The position numbers and the translations under genes are program-made. From NCBI GenBank assembly GCA_051883735.1, contig JBJEUH010000070.1, forward strand, positions 1 through 28,208: DNA of 28,208 bases. Direction: 5' to 3'. Under the pieces are notes generated by a model, which searched no databases, was not told the DNA's origin, and saw only the letters and a list, made by a program, of their open reading frames with translations. The stretch's first letter is position 1. Each line of letters begins with the position of its first letter. Source of the DNA: Ventricola sp051883735. GTDB taxonomy: Bacteria; Bacillota; Clostridia; Christensenellales; Aristaeellaceae. This document shows, piece after piece, positions 21,360 to 27,451 of the stretch.

Positions 21360-23258
21360 TCAGTCGATGAGGTAAATCTCTGCCGGTGCCGGCGTCTCTC
21401 TGGGCGTCACGCCGACGTAGATCTTCGTTGTCGTGGCCTTGTAGGTATCGGTGTACTTCTTTTCGCGGCTCACCTCAAGGCCCTTCGCATCCATCGTCAC
21501 CAGGTACACGTCCACCACATAGCCCTTGTGGCCGGTGCTGACCTGCTTGGTCTCGTCGTCATAGACGACGTACTGCGCGTCCTTGTCCGGGATATAGGTC
21601 GGCTCCGGCACGGGGATTTCCTCGACCACCTGGGAATCGAGCTTGTAGGTGTAGCCGTTGGGATCGGGCCTGCCGTGGATGGTGAACTTGGTGTACCAGT
21701 AGCCCTTCTTCTTGTAGTACTCGGTGGAGATGTAGATGTCCGCGTTGGTCGTGTTCTTGAAGACGAAGTCCAGCCGGTCGTCCTGCACCGTGGCATCGAG
21801 GCCCAGCGGCACATAGCTGGAGGCCAGCGAGTGCTGGTAGCGCGTGGTGACCTGCAGCCCCGCGCCGACGACGGCGTTGTAGAGCGTGGAGGACACCTGG
21901 CAGATGCCGCCGCCCACGCCCGTGCGGTAGTCGCCGTAGGCGAGCTCCGGCGCGTCGGCGTAGCCGTTGGCGTAGGTGCGCTTGCCGGCGACCTTGTTGA
22001 AGGACACCGACTCGCCGGACTTGATGATCAGCTTGTCGAACTTCTTGGTGCCCACCTCGATGTTGATGAAGCGGCCGGGGTCGCTCGTCGCGCCGATCGC
22101 CGTCTCATAGGTGCTCAGCTGCACGATCTGGCCCTCCAGCGCCGCGCGGGTCACCGGCGCCTGCACGACCGTCGGCGAAAGATCGACCGTACCGGACTGC
22201 AGCGTATCGACCATCGCGCAGATGCGCTCGTTCAGGCCGCTGATGTCCAGCTCCTGGCCCGGCACGTCGTCCGTGTAGGAAAACGGCGGCCACTGCGTGT
22301 CGTCGTCGACGCGCGTGGCGCTGACGGGCGCCTTGTCGACCTCCTGCTTGATCTGCGTGAGGATCTGGTTCACGCTGGACAGGTCGTAGCTGAGCGTCGT
22401 ATAGCGCATTACCGCCTCGCTTTCCAGCGCCTTCACCTGCTCGTAGCGGCTTGCAGCGGAGCCTGTGTGGCCGATGGCCCAGAGCTGATCGAGCTGGTCA
22501 GCCACGTCGTACTGCATCTTCAGGTCCTCGCCGGTGATGTTCCAGGTGCGGCCGCTGCCGTCCGTGGTGCGCAGCGTGATGCTGAATTGCGCGATCTGCG
22601 CCTTCACCTGCTGGGTGACGATGGCCGCGGCCTCATCGAGCGTCCTGCCCTCCAGCGGGATGTTGTTGACGAAGATGTTCGGGTAGAACACGCCGTCGCC
22701 GCGGTCGAGCGTCTGCTTGATGGAGACCAGCCGCGTGCCGCCGATCACGCCCGCCGTCACCAGCGCGATGAGCAGCGCCGAGCCAAGCACGATGGCCAGC
22801 GTCTTTTTGATCCTCGCGTTGCGGCGCGCGATGGCCTTCTTGCTCATCTTGCGCGGCGCGGGCTTTGTCTTTTTCGTATTTGCAGGCTGCTTCTCTGCAG
22901 CCGATGCGGCGGTTTGTCCCGTTCGGGCGTCCGTCTTTCTGCCGGTCTGCGGCTTGGCCGCCGGCTTCTGCGCGTCTGCGCTCTGCTTTTCGCCTGCGGG
23001 CCTTTTGTTCATTTCAAGGATCGCGCGCGTCTCATCGCTCTGCGCCTTGCGCGCGGGCTTCTTTTCCTCCTGCGTTCTGGCCGCCGGTGCGCCCCGGCGC
23101 TCCGCCGCGCCGGTCACGCGGCTGGCGGAAACCATCCAGTCCGGCGCTTCCTCGTCCGCCGCGACGATGCGGTGCGGCGCGAGGGTCGTCTCCTCATCAG
23201 GGATTGGAGAAATCTCCTGAGGTCTTCTTCTTCGGTGCGGCTGTCTGCTTTCAGACAA
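21360..23258 (-). CDS. VanW-family cell-wall protein with peptidoglycan-binding-like domain
   Basis: 632 aa from a TTG with AGAAGGAGG 7 nt upstream. ATG codons at 23321 and 23309 lie at or just after the predicted transcription start and have no ribosome site. The first 150 residues are cytosolic, highly charged and Lys/Ala/Pro-rich. One membrane helix follows (153-174, LAIVLGSALLIALVTAGVIGG). Outside there is a PG_binding_4/YoaR-like domain (about 204-310, starting NIPLEGRTLDEAAAIV) and a VanW domain (about 398-540) with FNKVAGKRTYANGY and the signature GGGICQVSSTLYNA (449-462). A G5-like end closes it. VanW proteins occur in and outside vancomycin operons, and their role in the wall is not settled. 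Confidence 0.9.
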   Translation of the reverse strand: MSESRQPHRRRRPQEISPIPDEETTLAPHRIVAADEEAPDWMVSASRVTGAAERRGAPAARTQEEKKPARKAQSDETRAILEMNKRPAGEKQSADAQKPAAKPQTGRKTDARTGQTAASAAEKQPANTKKTKPAPRKMSKKAIARRNARIKKTLAIVLGSALLIALVTAGVIGGTRLVSIKQTLDRGDGVFYPNIFVNNIPLEGRTLDEAAAIVTQQVKAQIAQFSITLRTTDGSGRTWNITGEDLKMQYDVADQLDQLWAIGHTGSAASRYEQVKALESEAVMRYTTLSYDLSSVNQILTQIKQEVDKAPVSATRVDDDTQWPPFSYTDDVPGQELDISGLNERICAMVDTLQSGTVDLSPTVVQAPVTRAALEGQIVQLSTYETAIGATSDPGRFINIEVGTKKFDKLIIKSGESVSFNKVAGKRTYANGYADAPELAYGDYRTGVGGGICQVSSTLYNAVVGAGLQVTTRYQHSLASSYVPLGLDATVQDDRLDFVFKNTTNADIYISTEYYKKKGYWYTKFTIHGRPDPNGYTYKLDSQVVEEIPVPEPTYIPDKDAQYVVYDDETKQVSTGHKGYVVDVYLVTMDAKGLEVSREKKYTDTYKATTTKIYVGVTPRETPAPAEIYLID

Positions 23259-23326
23259 AGCCTCCGCCTCCTTCTGACATAAGCGGGCACGCTCACCCGG
23301 TACTTTCATATAATCAATCAATCTAT

Positions 23327-23355
23327 ATCATACTTCATTTTCCCGTCGCATGCAA
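23327..23355 (-). promoter_or_regulatory. SigA-type promoter of the vanW operon
   Basis: TTGCAT (23355-23350), 17 nt, then TATGAT (23332-23327) on the minus strand. A start site near 23320 excludes the upstream ATG at 23321 as a translation start. Confidence 0.65.
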
Positions 23356-23471
23356 GGTTTTTTTGTCGAAAGCCTGCGCATCGTCCGTCGTTTTCCCCCT
23401 GCCTATATGACGGGATACGGGACACAGTTCTTTCATCTGCGGCTGCCGCAGAAAAATTTTTCCTTCGACCC

Positions 23472-23500
23472 TTGACAAACCCTGTGGTTTTGAATATAAT
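23472..23500 (+). promoter_or_regulatory. consensus promoter of tRNA-Leu
   Basis: TTGACA (23472-23477), exactly 17 nt, TATAAT (23495-23500). Both hexamers are perfect, as often seen for stable RNA genes. It is 38 nt before the mature tRNA. Confidence 0.92.
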
Positions 23501-23537
23501 AAATCCGTTGCATCCGGAATGCAGCGCAAGTGAATAT

Positions 23538-23622
23538 GCGGTAGTGCTGGAATTGGCAGACAGGCACGTTTGAGGGGCGTGTGTTGTATGACGTATGGGT
23601 TCAAGTCCCATCTACCGCACCA
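23538..23622 (+). tRNA. tRNA-Leu (anticodon GAG)
   Basis: 85 nt with encoded CCA. The acceptor GCGGTAG pairs with CTACCGC (23612-23618), followed by discriminator A. The anticodon stem CACGT/GCGTG (23565-23569 with 23577-23581) closes on a T-G pair, and the loop TTGAGGG gives anticodon GAG (23572-23574), reading CUC/CUU. A long variable arm and the T arm GGGTTCAAGTCCC identify a class II leucine tRNA. It is a single gene with its own promoter and terminator. Confidence 0.97.
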
Positions 23623-23623
23623 G

Positions 23624-23659
23624 ACGAGGAATCAGGCAATCGCTTGATTCCTCGTTTTT
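23624..23659 (+). terminator. terminator of tRNA-Leu
   Basis: A 14-bp stem (23624-23637 with 23642-23655, one G-T pair) starting ACGAGGAATCAGGC, with a 4-nt loop AATC and a run of T (23655-23659), right after the tRNA. Confidence 0.9.
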
Positions 23660-23750
23660 CTATGTATTCTTTGATTCCTGTTCTTCATGCCTGCGGATTG
23701 CTTTCCGGTCAGATGGAGAAAAATCCAGCCTCATGGAGAAAAATGCAACA

Positions 23751-23784
23751 AAAAACTCCCCTGCCTGAATGCATCAGACAGGGG
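23751..23784 (-). terminator. rho-independent terminator of the tail-fibre cassette
   Basis: On the minus strand, CCCCTGTCTGA (23784-23774) pairs with TCAGGCAGGGG (23768-23758) with one mismatch, followed by AGTTTTTTG. It faces the phage-like genes that end at 24007. Confidence 0.75.
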
Positions 23785-23817
23785 AATCCCATCGGGAAAG
23801 CTCGCGGGCGCTCCGAT

Positions 23818-23850
23818 ACGCGGCGGATCAAAGCCTTGTATCCGCCGCGT
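23818..23850. repeat. 11-bp perfect inverted repeat
   Basis: ACGCGGCGGAT (23818-23828) and ATCCGCCGCGT (23840-23850) are separated by 11 nt. There is no T run. The space 23660-24006 contains only hairpins and a 12-bp direct repeat ATGGAGAAAAAT (23713-23724, 23733-23744); I see no gene in it. Confidence 0.6.
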
Positions 23851-23938
23851 GCTGCAAAGACCACAGCCGGGTCATCGCGTCAGAAAGAGGTACAGATCGT
23901 TCGCCGGAAAGCCCGGCATTCCTTCAGCCGCCGGTCGG

Positions 23939-23973
23939 AAAGCGGAACCGGGTCGTGCTCCGGTTCCGCTTTT
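23939..23973. terminator. possible terminator hairpin
   Basis: AAAGCGGAACCGG (23939-23951) pairs perfectly with CCGGTTCCGCTTT (23960-23972), giving a 13-bp stem, 8-nt loop and TTTT end on the plus strand. It lies 34 nt after the end of the Gly-rich tail gene, so it may end that gene on the minus strand as well. Confidence 0.55.
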
Positions 23974-24006
23974 GATGCGCTCCGGCTGCCCTTTCGGCGG
24001 CGCGCT

Positions 24007-24858
24007 TTACACGGCTGGCGACGCCCCGCGCCATGCACAGGCGCTTGCAAGAAGCCCGGACAGCCGCTTTCTGCATCTGCGCATGCCCTGCGCAAAGATC
24101 CTCGTCCCGCCGTAGATCAGCCCCGTCACGGCCTCGCCGTTAAACGTCATGTTGGTCAGCCATGTCCCGTTGAACTTCACCGGCAGCACGTCGTCCGCGC
24201 TGTTGCGGATGCACACGATGCCGCTGCCGCCCGCGCCGCCNNNNNNNNNNNNNNNNNNNNNNNNNNNNNNNNNNNNNNNNNNNNNNNNNNNNNNNNNNNN
24301 NNNNNNNNNNNNNNNNNNNNNNNNNNNNNNNNNNNNNNNNGTGCGGAATTCGTAGGTGGATACGCCCGCGCCGCTGCCGCCGGTAGCAGCCGATGCGCCG
24401 TTGCTGCCTCCGGCGTATGTGCCGCTGCCGCCGCCGCTGCCGCCGTCTCCGCCATCGGCTTTGGTATGCCATTCGTTCGGGCAGTCGCCGCCATTGCCGC
24501 CTGCCGCGCTCAGTCCGAACGCCGATGTCGTTCCGCCTGTGCCGCCGTTGCCGCCTCCGCCGGCGCCGCCTGCGCCGATCACAATGCTGTACCCGGTCCC
24601 CGATGTGGCCGAAACGCCCGTCTGCATGAACGTGTAGCCGCCACCGCCGCCGCCGGCAGTCCAGGCGGTGGAGTAGACGTTCTGTCCGCCGCCGCCTCCG
24701 CCGCCAACGCCAAAGACGTCAATCTTTCTGCTGCGGTCCGTGAACTTGAGCGTGCCGCTCGTCTTCAGCCGGATCACCCAGCCCCAGTCCGCGCGCAGCT
24801 CCGTGCTGTACTCGCCCGTATAGGTAAAACCGGGCAGCGTCGTGGGAATGTATGCCAT
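24007..24858 (-). CDS. glycine-rich phage tail fibre/adhesin-like protein, interrupted by an assembly gap
   Basis: 283 codons as assembled, of which about 33 fall in the N block. The N-terminus (MAYIPTTLPGFTYTGEYSTE) leads to KIDVFGVGGGGGGG and a long Gly/Ala/Ser/Thr region with short segments such as GYSIVIGAGGAGGGGNGGTG. After the gap comes GGAGGSGIVCIRNSADD and a small end domain with LIYGGTRIFAQG. This Gly-rich sandwich is typical of phage or tailocin receptor-binding tips. The last 28 residues (MRRCRKRLSGLL and onward) are basic and unlike the rest; they may be a natural tail or the product of a nearby indel. The reading frame across the gap is not certain. Confidence 0.7.
   Translation of the reverse strand: MAYIPTTLPGFTYTGEYSTELRADWGWVIRLKTSGTLKFTDRSRKIDVFGVGGGGGGGQNVYSTAWTAGGGGGGYTFMQTGVSATSGTGYSIVIGAGGAGGGGNGGTGGTTSAFGLSAAGGNGGDCPNEWHTKADGGDGGSGGGSGTYAGGSNGASAATGGSGAGVSTYEFRXXXXXXXXXXXXXXXXXXXXXXXXXXXXXXXXXXGGAGGSGIVCIRNSADDVLPVKFNGTWLTNMTFNGEAVTGLIYGGTRIFAQGMRRCRKRLSGLLASACAWRGASPAV
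24241..24340. other. 100-N assembly gap
   Basis: Exactly 100 N, the conventional length for a gap of unknown size. It sits in the Gly-rich repeat coding region, where short-read assembly commonly breaks. Confidence 0.98.
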
Positions 24859-24868
24859 ATGCCCTCCC

Positions 24869-25276
24869 TTAACCGGTCGTGATGTTCAGGGTCGTCCCGC
24901 TGAGCGTGAACGTCACGCCGCTTTTGCCCGTGTCGCCCTTTGCCCCCTGCGCGCCGGTCGCGCCGCGCGGGATGCCGAAGGTCAGCTTCTTCGCGCCGTT
25001 CTCCTCCGTCAGGGAGACCGTCGCCGCGCCGCCCGCCGCCACGGTCGTCGCCGCAGCCGTCGCGGCCTCCCATTTCTGCCGCTCCGCGTCCGCTGCAGCC
25101 GCTGCCGCAGTCGCCTCGTTCGCCGCAGCTTCGGCTGCCGCAGCCGTCTCGTTCGCCGTTTCCGCCGCCTCCTTGGCCGTCGTGGCCGCGCCGTTCGCGT
25201 CGGAGATCGCGGAGTTCATCTCGCCCAGCTTGCCGTTGACGTCCGCCACCAGGGCGTTCCAGCTGTTTGCCGCCAT
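24869..25276 (-). CDS. phage tail-fibre-like coiled-coil protein with collagen-like end
   Basis: 135 aa, ATG with AAGGAGG upstream. Residues about 20-75 form an Ala-rich coiled coil (AAETANETAAAAEAAANEAT). The C-terminal 45 residues hold LTFGIPRGATGAQGAKGDTG, a short collagen-like Gly-X-Y run, and a final strand LSGTTLNITTG. The same module ends the next gene upstream, so the two are related by duplication. It lies 10 nt from the Gly-rich gene and 13 nt from the upstream gene: one operon. It is probably a trimeric shaft segment of a tail fibre (inference). Confidence 0.75.
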   Translation of the reverse strand: MAANSWNALVADVNGKLGEMNSAISDANGAATTAKEAAETANETAAAAEAAANEATAAAAAADAERQKWEAATAAATTVAAGGAATVSLTEENGAKKLTFGIPRGATGAQGAKGDTGKSGVTFTLSGTTLNITTG

Positions 25277-25289
25277 GTCCTCATCCTCC

Positions 25290-26081
25290 TTATCTCGGTG
25301 TGATCGTCAGTACGCCGCTTGAAAACGACAGCGCGATGTCCGCCGGGCCGGTGTCGCCCGTCTCGCCCTTCGCGCCGGCTGCGCCTTTGGGGATGCCGTA
25401 GGTCAGCACATTGCCGGAAAGCGTCGCCGTCGCGGCCGAGCCTGCCGCCAGCGCGACCGTCCGCACGGTCATGCTGCGGATGCTCTGCGCCACGGACGCA
25501 AGCGCGTCCGCCGCCATCTGCGCCGTCTGCGCCGCGTCCTGTGTGTCCTCCGCCGCCGCTTGGGCGGCTTCTGCCGCCGTCTGGGCGCTCTGCGCGCGGC
25601 TCTGCGCGTTCCCGGTTGCCGTGTCCGCCGAGGACAGCACCAGCTCAACCTCGGCCTCCATGGACGCCCAGGCGGAAAGCTGGTCGTCCGTCACCGTGCC
25701 AAAGGACGCCGGGCGGCTGATGGGCCGGAATACGCCCTCGTAGCAGGTCTTCGTGCGCGCGCCGTTTTCGTCCTCGCCGTAGTAGACCTCGACGTACACG
25801 CGCACGTTCTCGCTGCGCGTCAGGTACGCGTCCGGGATATCCACGAGCCACGCGCCGCGCGCCTCGTCCCATTCGGCCAGGCGCGGCTCGGTCTGGCTGT
25901 CGCCCTCATAGGAAAACTGCGCCTGCACCGTGACGCTCTCGCCGGAGAGCAGGTCGTCCTGCTCCAGCAGCTCGCTAGGCGAGGGCAGGCCGCGCATGGT
26001 CAGGCGCTGGCCTGTGTCGTACTGGTAGACGCCGCTCACAGCCGCGCTGCGGCTGCTGCGGTCAAAGCTTGCTTCGATCAA
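25290..26081 (-). CDS. phage baseplate upper/tail-fibre-like protein (BppU-like N-terminus)
   Basis: 263 aa, TTG start with AAGGAGG 8 nt upstream (an ATG nearby is out of frame). The first 130 residues are a beta-rich domain resembling the N-terminal domain of BppU-type baseplate proteins (QYDTGQRLTMRGLP, VTVQAQFSYEGD, NVRVYVEVYYG). Next come an Ala/Gln coiled coil (about 155-200, QTAAEAAQAAAEDTQDAA), a conserved VRTVALAAGSAATATLSGN strand, and the collagen-like YGIPKGAAGAKGETGDTG with a last strand VLTITPR. It is the first gene of a three-gene cassette with no head, portal, terminase or integrase nearby. Confidence 0.75.
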   Translation of the reverse strand: MIEASFDRSSRSAAVSGVYQYDTGQRLTMRGLPSPSELLEQDDLLSGESVTVQAQFSYEGDSQTEPRLAEWDEARGAWLVDIPDAYLTRSENVRVYVEVYYGEDENGARTKTCYEGVFRPISRPASFGTVTDDQLSAWASMEAEVELVLSSADTATGNAQSRAQSAQTAAEAAQAAAEDTQDAAQTAQMAADALASVAQSIRSMTVRTVALAAGSAATATLSGNVLTYGIPKGAAGAKGETGDTGPADIALSFSSGVLTITPR

Positions 26082-26143
26082 CGTTCATGCCTCCTTTTCG
26101 TCGTGTGTGGGTGATGCCGGGGCTTCCGTCCCGGGGCCCGCCC

Positions 26144-26182
26144 GAGGCCCTTGACCCTCGGGCCTCTTCGCTTCGCGCATCC
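26144..26182. repeat. intergenic hairpin repeat, copy 4
   Basis: GAGGCCC (26144-26150) pairs with GGGCCTC (26160-26166) and is followed by TTCGCTTCGCGC (26167-26178), the tail of the repeats at 72, 5507 and 16335. The surrounding space 26082-26399 otherwise holds only a minus-strand terminator and a doubled TTTTGAGACAT (about 26366-26385). Confidence 0.6.
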
Positions 26183-26225
26183 CGCGCCGCGCTGCGCGCA
26201 GGCCAAAAAGGACGGCATGAGACGC

Positions 26226-26258
26226 AAAAAGCGCCCACGCCGCATGGGCGTGAACGCT
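26226..26258 (-). terminator. rho-independent terminator, minus strand
   Basis: As minus-strand RNA, AGCGUUCACGCC (26258-26247) pairs with GGCGUGGGCGCU (26241-26230), 12 bp with two G-U pairs, and is followed by UUUUU (26230-26226). It may end the EamA gene 142 nt upstream or a short RNA started near 26310. Confidence 0.75.
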
Positions 26259-26399
26259 TGGATGGTATCTCCTGCCGTCCGGGGAAGGTCTGCGCCTCCT
26301 CGCGGCGCAATGCAAGTATACTGTATCATGGGGGATATTGGGGCGTCAAGCGACATTTCGTGCTATTTTGAGACATTTTGAGACATGGCCGCGCCCGGC

Positions 26400-27263
26400 T
26401 CACGCCTTCTCCCGCAGGGAGTTGACCACCAGCGCGGCGAAGATGACGGCGAAGCCCAGCAGCATTCTGGGGGTCGCCGTCTCGCCCAGGAAGATGCAGG
26501 AGGCCAGCGCGCCGAACACCGATTCCAGCGACAGCAGAATGGAGGCGTGCGAGGCGGGGGCCATGCTCTGCCCGATGTTCTGCAGGCTCATGGCGATCGT
26601 CGTGGAGAAGACGGACAGGTACAGCAGGCTGCCGACGGTGCTCATCTGGATGGTCATGGGCATGCCGCGCTCAAAGAGCAGATGATACACCGCAGCGAAG
26701 GCCGCCGCGAATCCAAACTGCAGCACGATCAGCGCGTAGGTGTTCGTCCGGCGCTGGCAGCGCTCCACGGCCATGATGTGTGCCGCGTAGAACACGCCGC
26801 AAAGGATCGTCAGCAGGTCGCCGATGTTCAGTCCGCCGCTCTCGCCATCGAGCGACAGGCAGCCGATGCCCGCCAGCATCAGCGCCGCCGCGATGAAGGT
26901 CCTGCGGCCCGGCTTCTGCCGGAAGATCAGCCAGCTGCCAAAGGGCACCAGCAGCACGTACACCGTCGTCAGGAAGGCGTTCTTGCCCGCCGTCGTGTAG
27001 CTCAGGCCGATCGTCTGCACGATGTACGCCAGGGCAAGCACCAGGCCCACGACCGCGCCGCGCGCCGCGTCCGCGCGCGTGAGGCCCTTCAGATGCCTGC
27101 GAAACAGCACCGCCGTCAGCACCGCGGCGACCGCGTAGCGGATGGCGATGATCGCCGCGGGCGGCACGCTGGAAAGCGTGTTCTTCATCACCACGAAGCC
27201 CGTGCCCCAGATCAGCGCCGTCAGCGTCAGGATGCCGTCGGCGATCCATTCTCTTCTTGTCAT
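26400..27263 (-). CDS. EamA-family (DMT) transporter
   Basis: 287 aa from the ATG of MTRREWIADG with GGAGG 9 nt upstream. Ten hydrophobic helices make two EamA repeats: the first with LTALIWGTGFVVMKNTLSSV, AGKNAFLTTVYVLLVPFGSW and LMLAGIGCLSLDG; the second with LTILCGVFYAAHIMAVERC and ILLSLESVFGALASCIFLGE, the usual end of the family before the last helix. These proteins export or import small metabolites and amino acids in the cytoplasmic membrane; the substrate cannot be predicted. It is monocistronic and divergent from the second telA. Confidence 0.93.
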   Translation of the reverse strand: MTRREWIADGILTLTALIWGTGFVVMKNTLSSVPPAAIIAIRYAVAAVLTAVLFRRHLKGLTRADAARGAVVGLVLALAYIVQTIGLSYTTAGKNAFLTTVYVLLVPFGSWLIFRQKPGRRTFIAAALMLAGIGCLSLDGESGGLNIGDLLTILCGVFYAAHIMAVERCQRRTNTYALIVLQFGFAAAFAAVYHLLFERGMPMTIQMSTVGSLLYLSVFSTTIAMSLQNIGQSMAPASHASILLSLESVFGALASCIFLGETATPRMLLGFAVIFAALVVNSLREKA

Positions 27264-27315
27264 TCGTTTTTTCCTCCAAGTTCGCCGCGGAATGCATCCG
27301 GGCGGCATAAACGGT

Positions 27316-27324
27316 ATTCTATCA
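27316..27324 (-). promoter_or_regulatory. extended -10 promoter of the EamA gene
   Basis: On the minus strand TGATAGAAT (27324-27316) is an extended -10; no good -35 is visible. It is about 53 nt before the ATG. Confidence 0.5.
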
Positions 27325-27346
27325 CAATTCCCGCGCAAAGAAAAGC

Positions 27347-27375
27347 TTTACACCCCCGGCAAATTGGTGTATCAT
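27347..27375 (+). promoter_or_regulatory. SigA-type promoter of the second telA
   Basis: TTTACA (27347-27352), 17 nt, TATCAT (27370-27375), about 75 nt before the ATG and back to back with the EamA promoter. Confidence 0.65.
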
Positions 27376-27451
27376 CAAAAGCAGAATCCAGCATTCTTCA
27401 CGCATGCGCGCCCGCGCGCTTTGGCGGGCCGCGATCAAAGGAGCGATCATC

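Noticed and set aside
21360..23258. Vancomycin resistance operon
   Set aside because: No vanA/vanB ligase, vanH, vanX, vanR or vanS gene is in the window; VanW-family proteins are common outside van operons.
23581..24882. Long plus-strand frame across the N gap
   Set aside because: It begins inside the tRNA, crosses two terminators and the gap, and is antisense to the Gly-rich tail gene with better start and ribosome site.
26226..26320. SRP (4.5S) RNA
   Set aside because: The conserved GGUCAGGUCCGGAAGGAAGCAGC-like apical loop sequence is absent on both strands.
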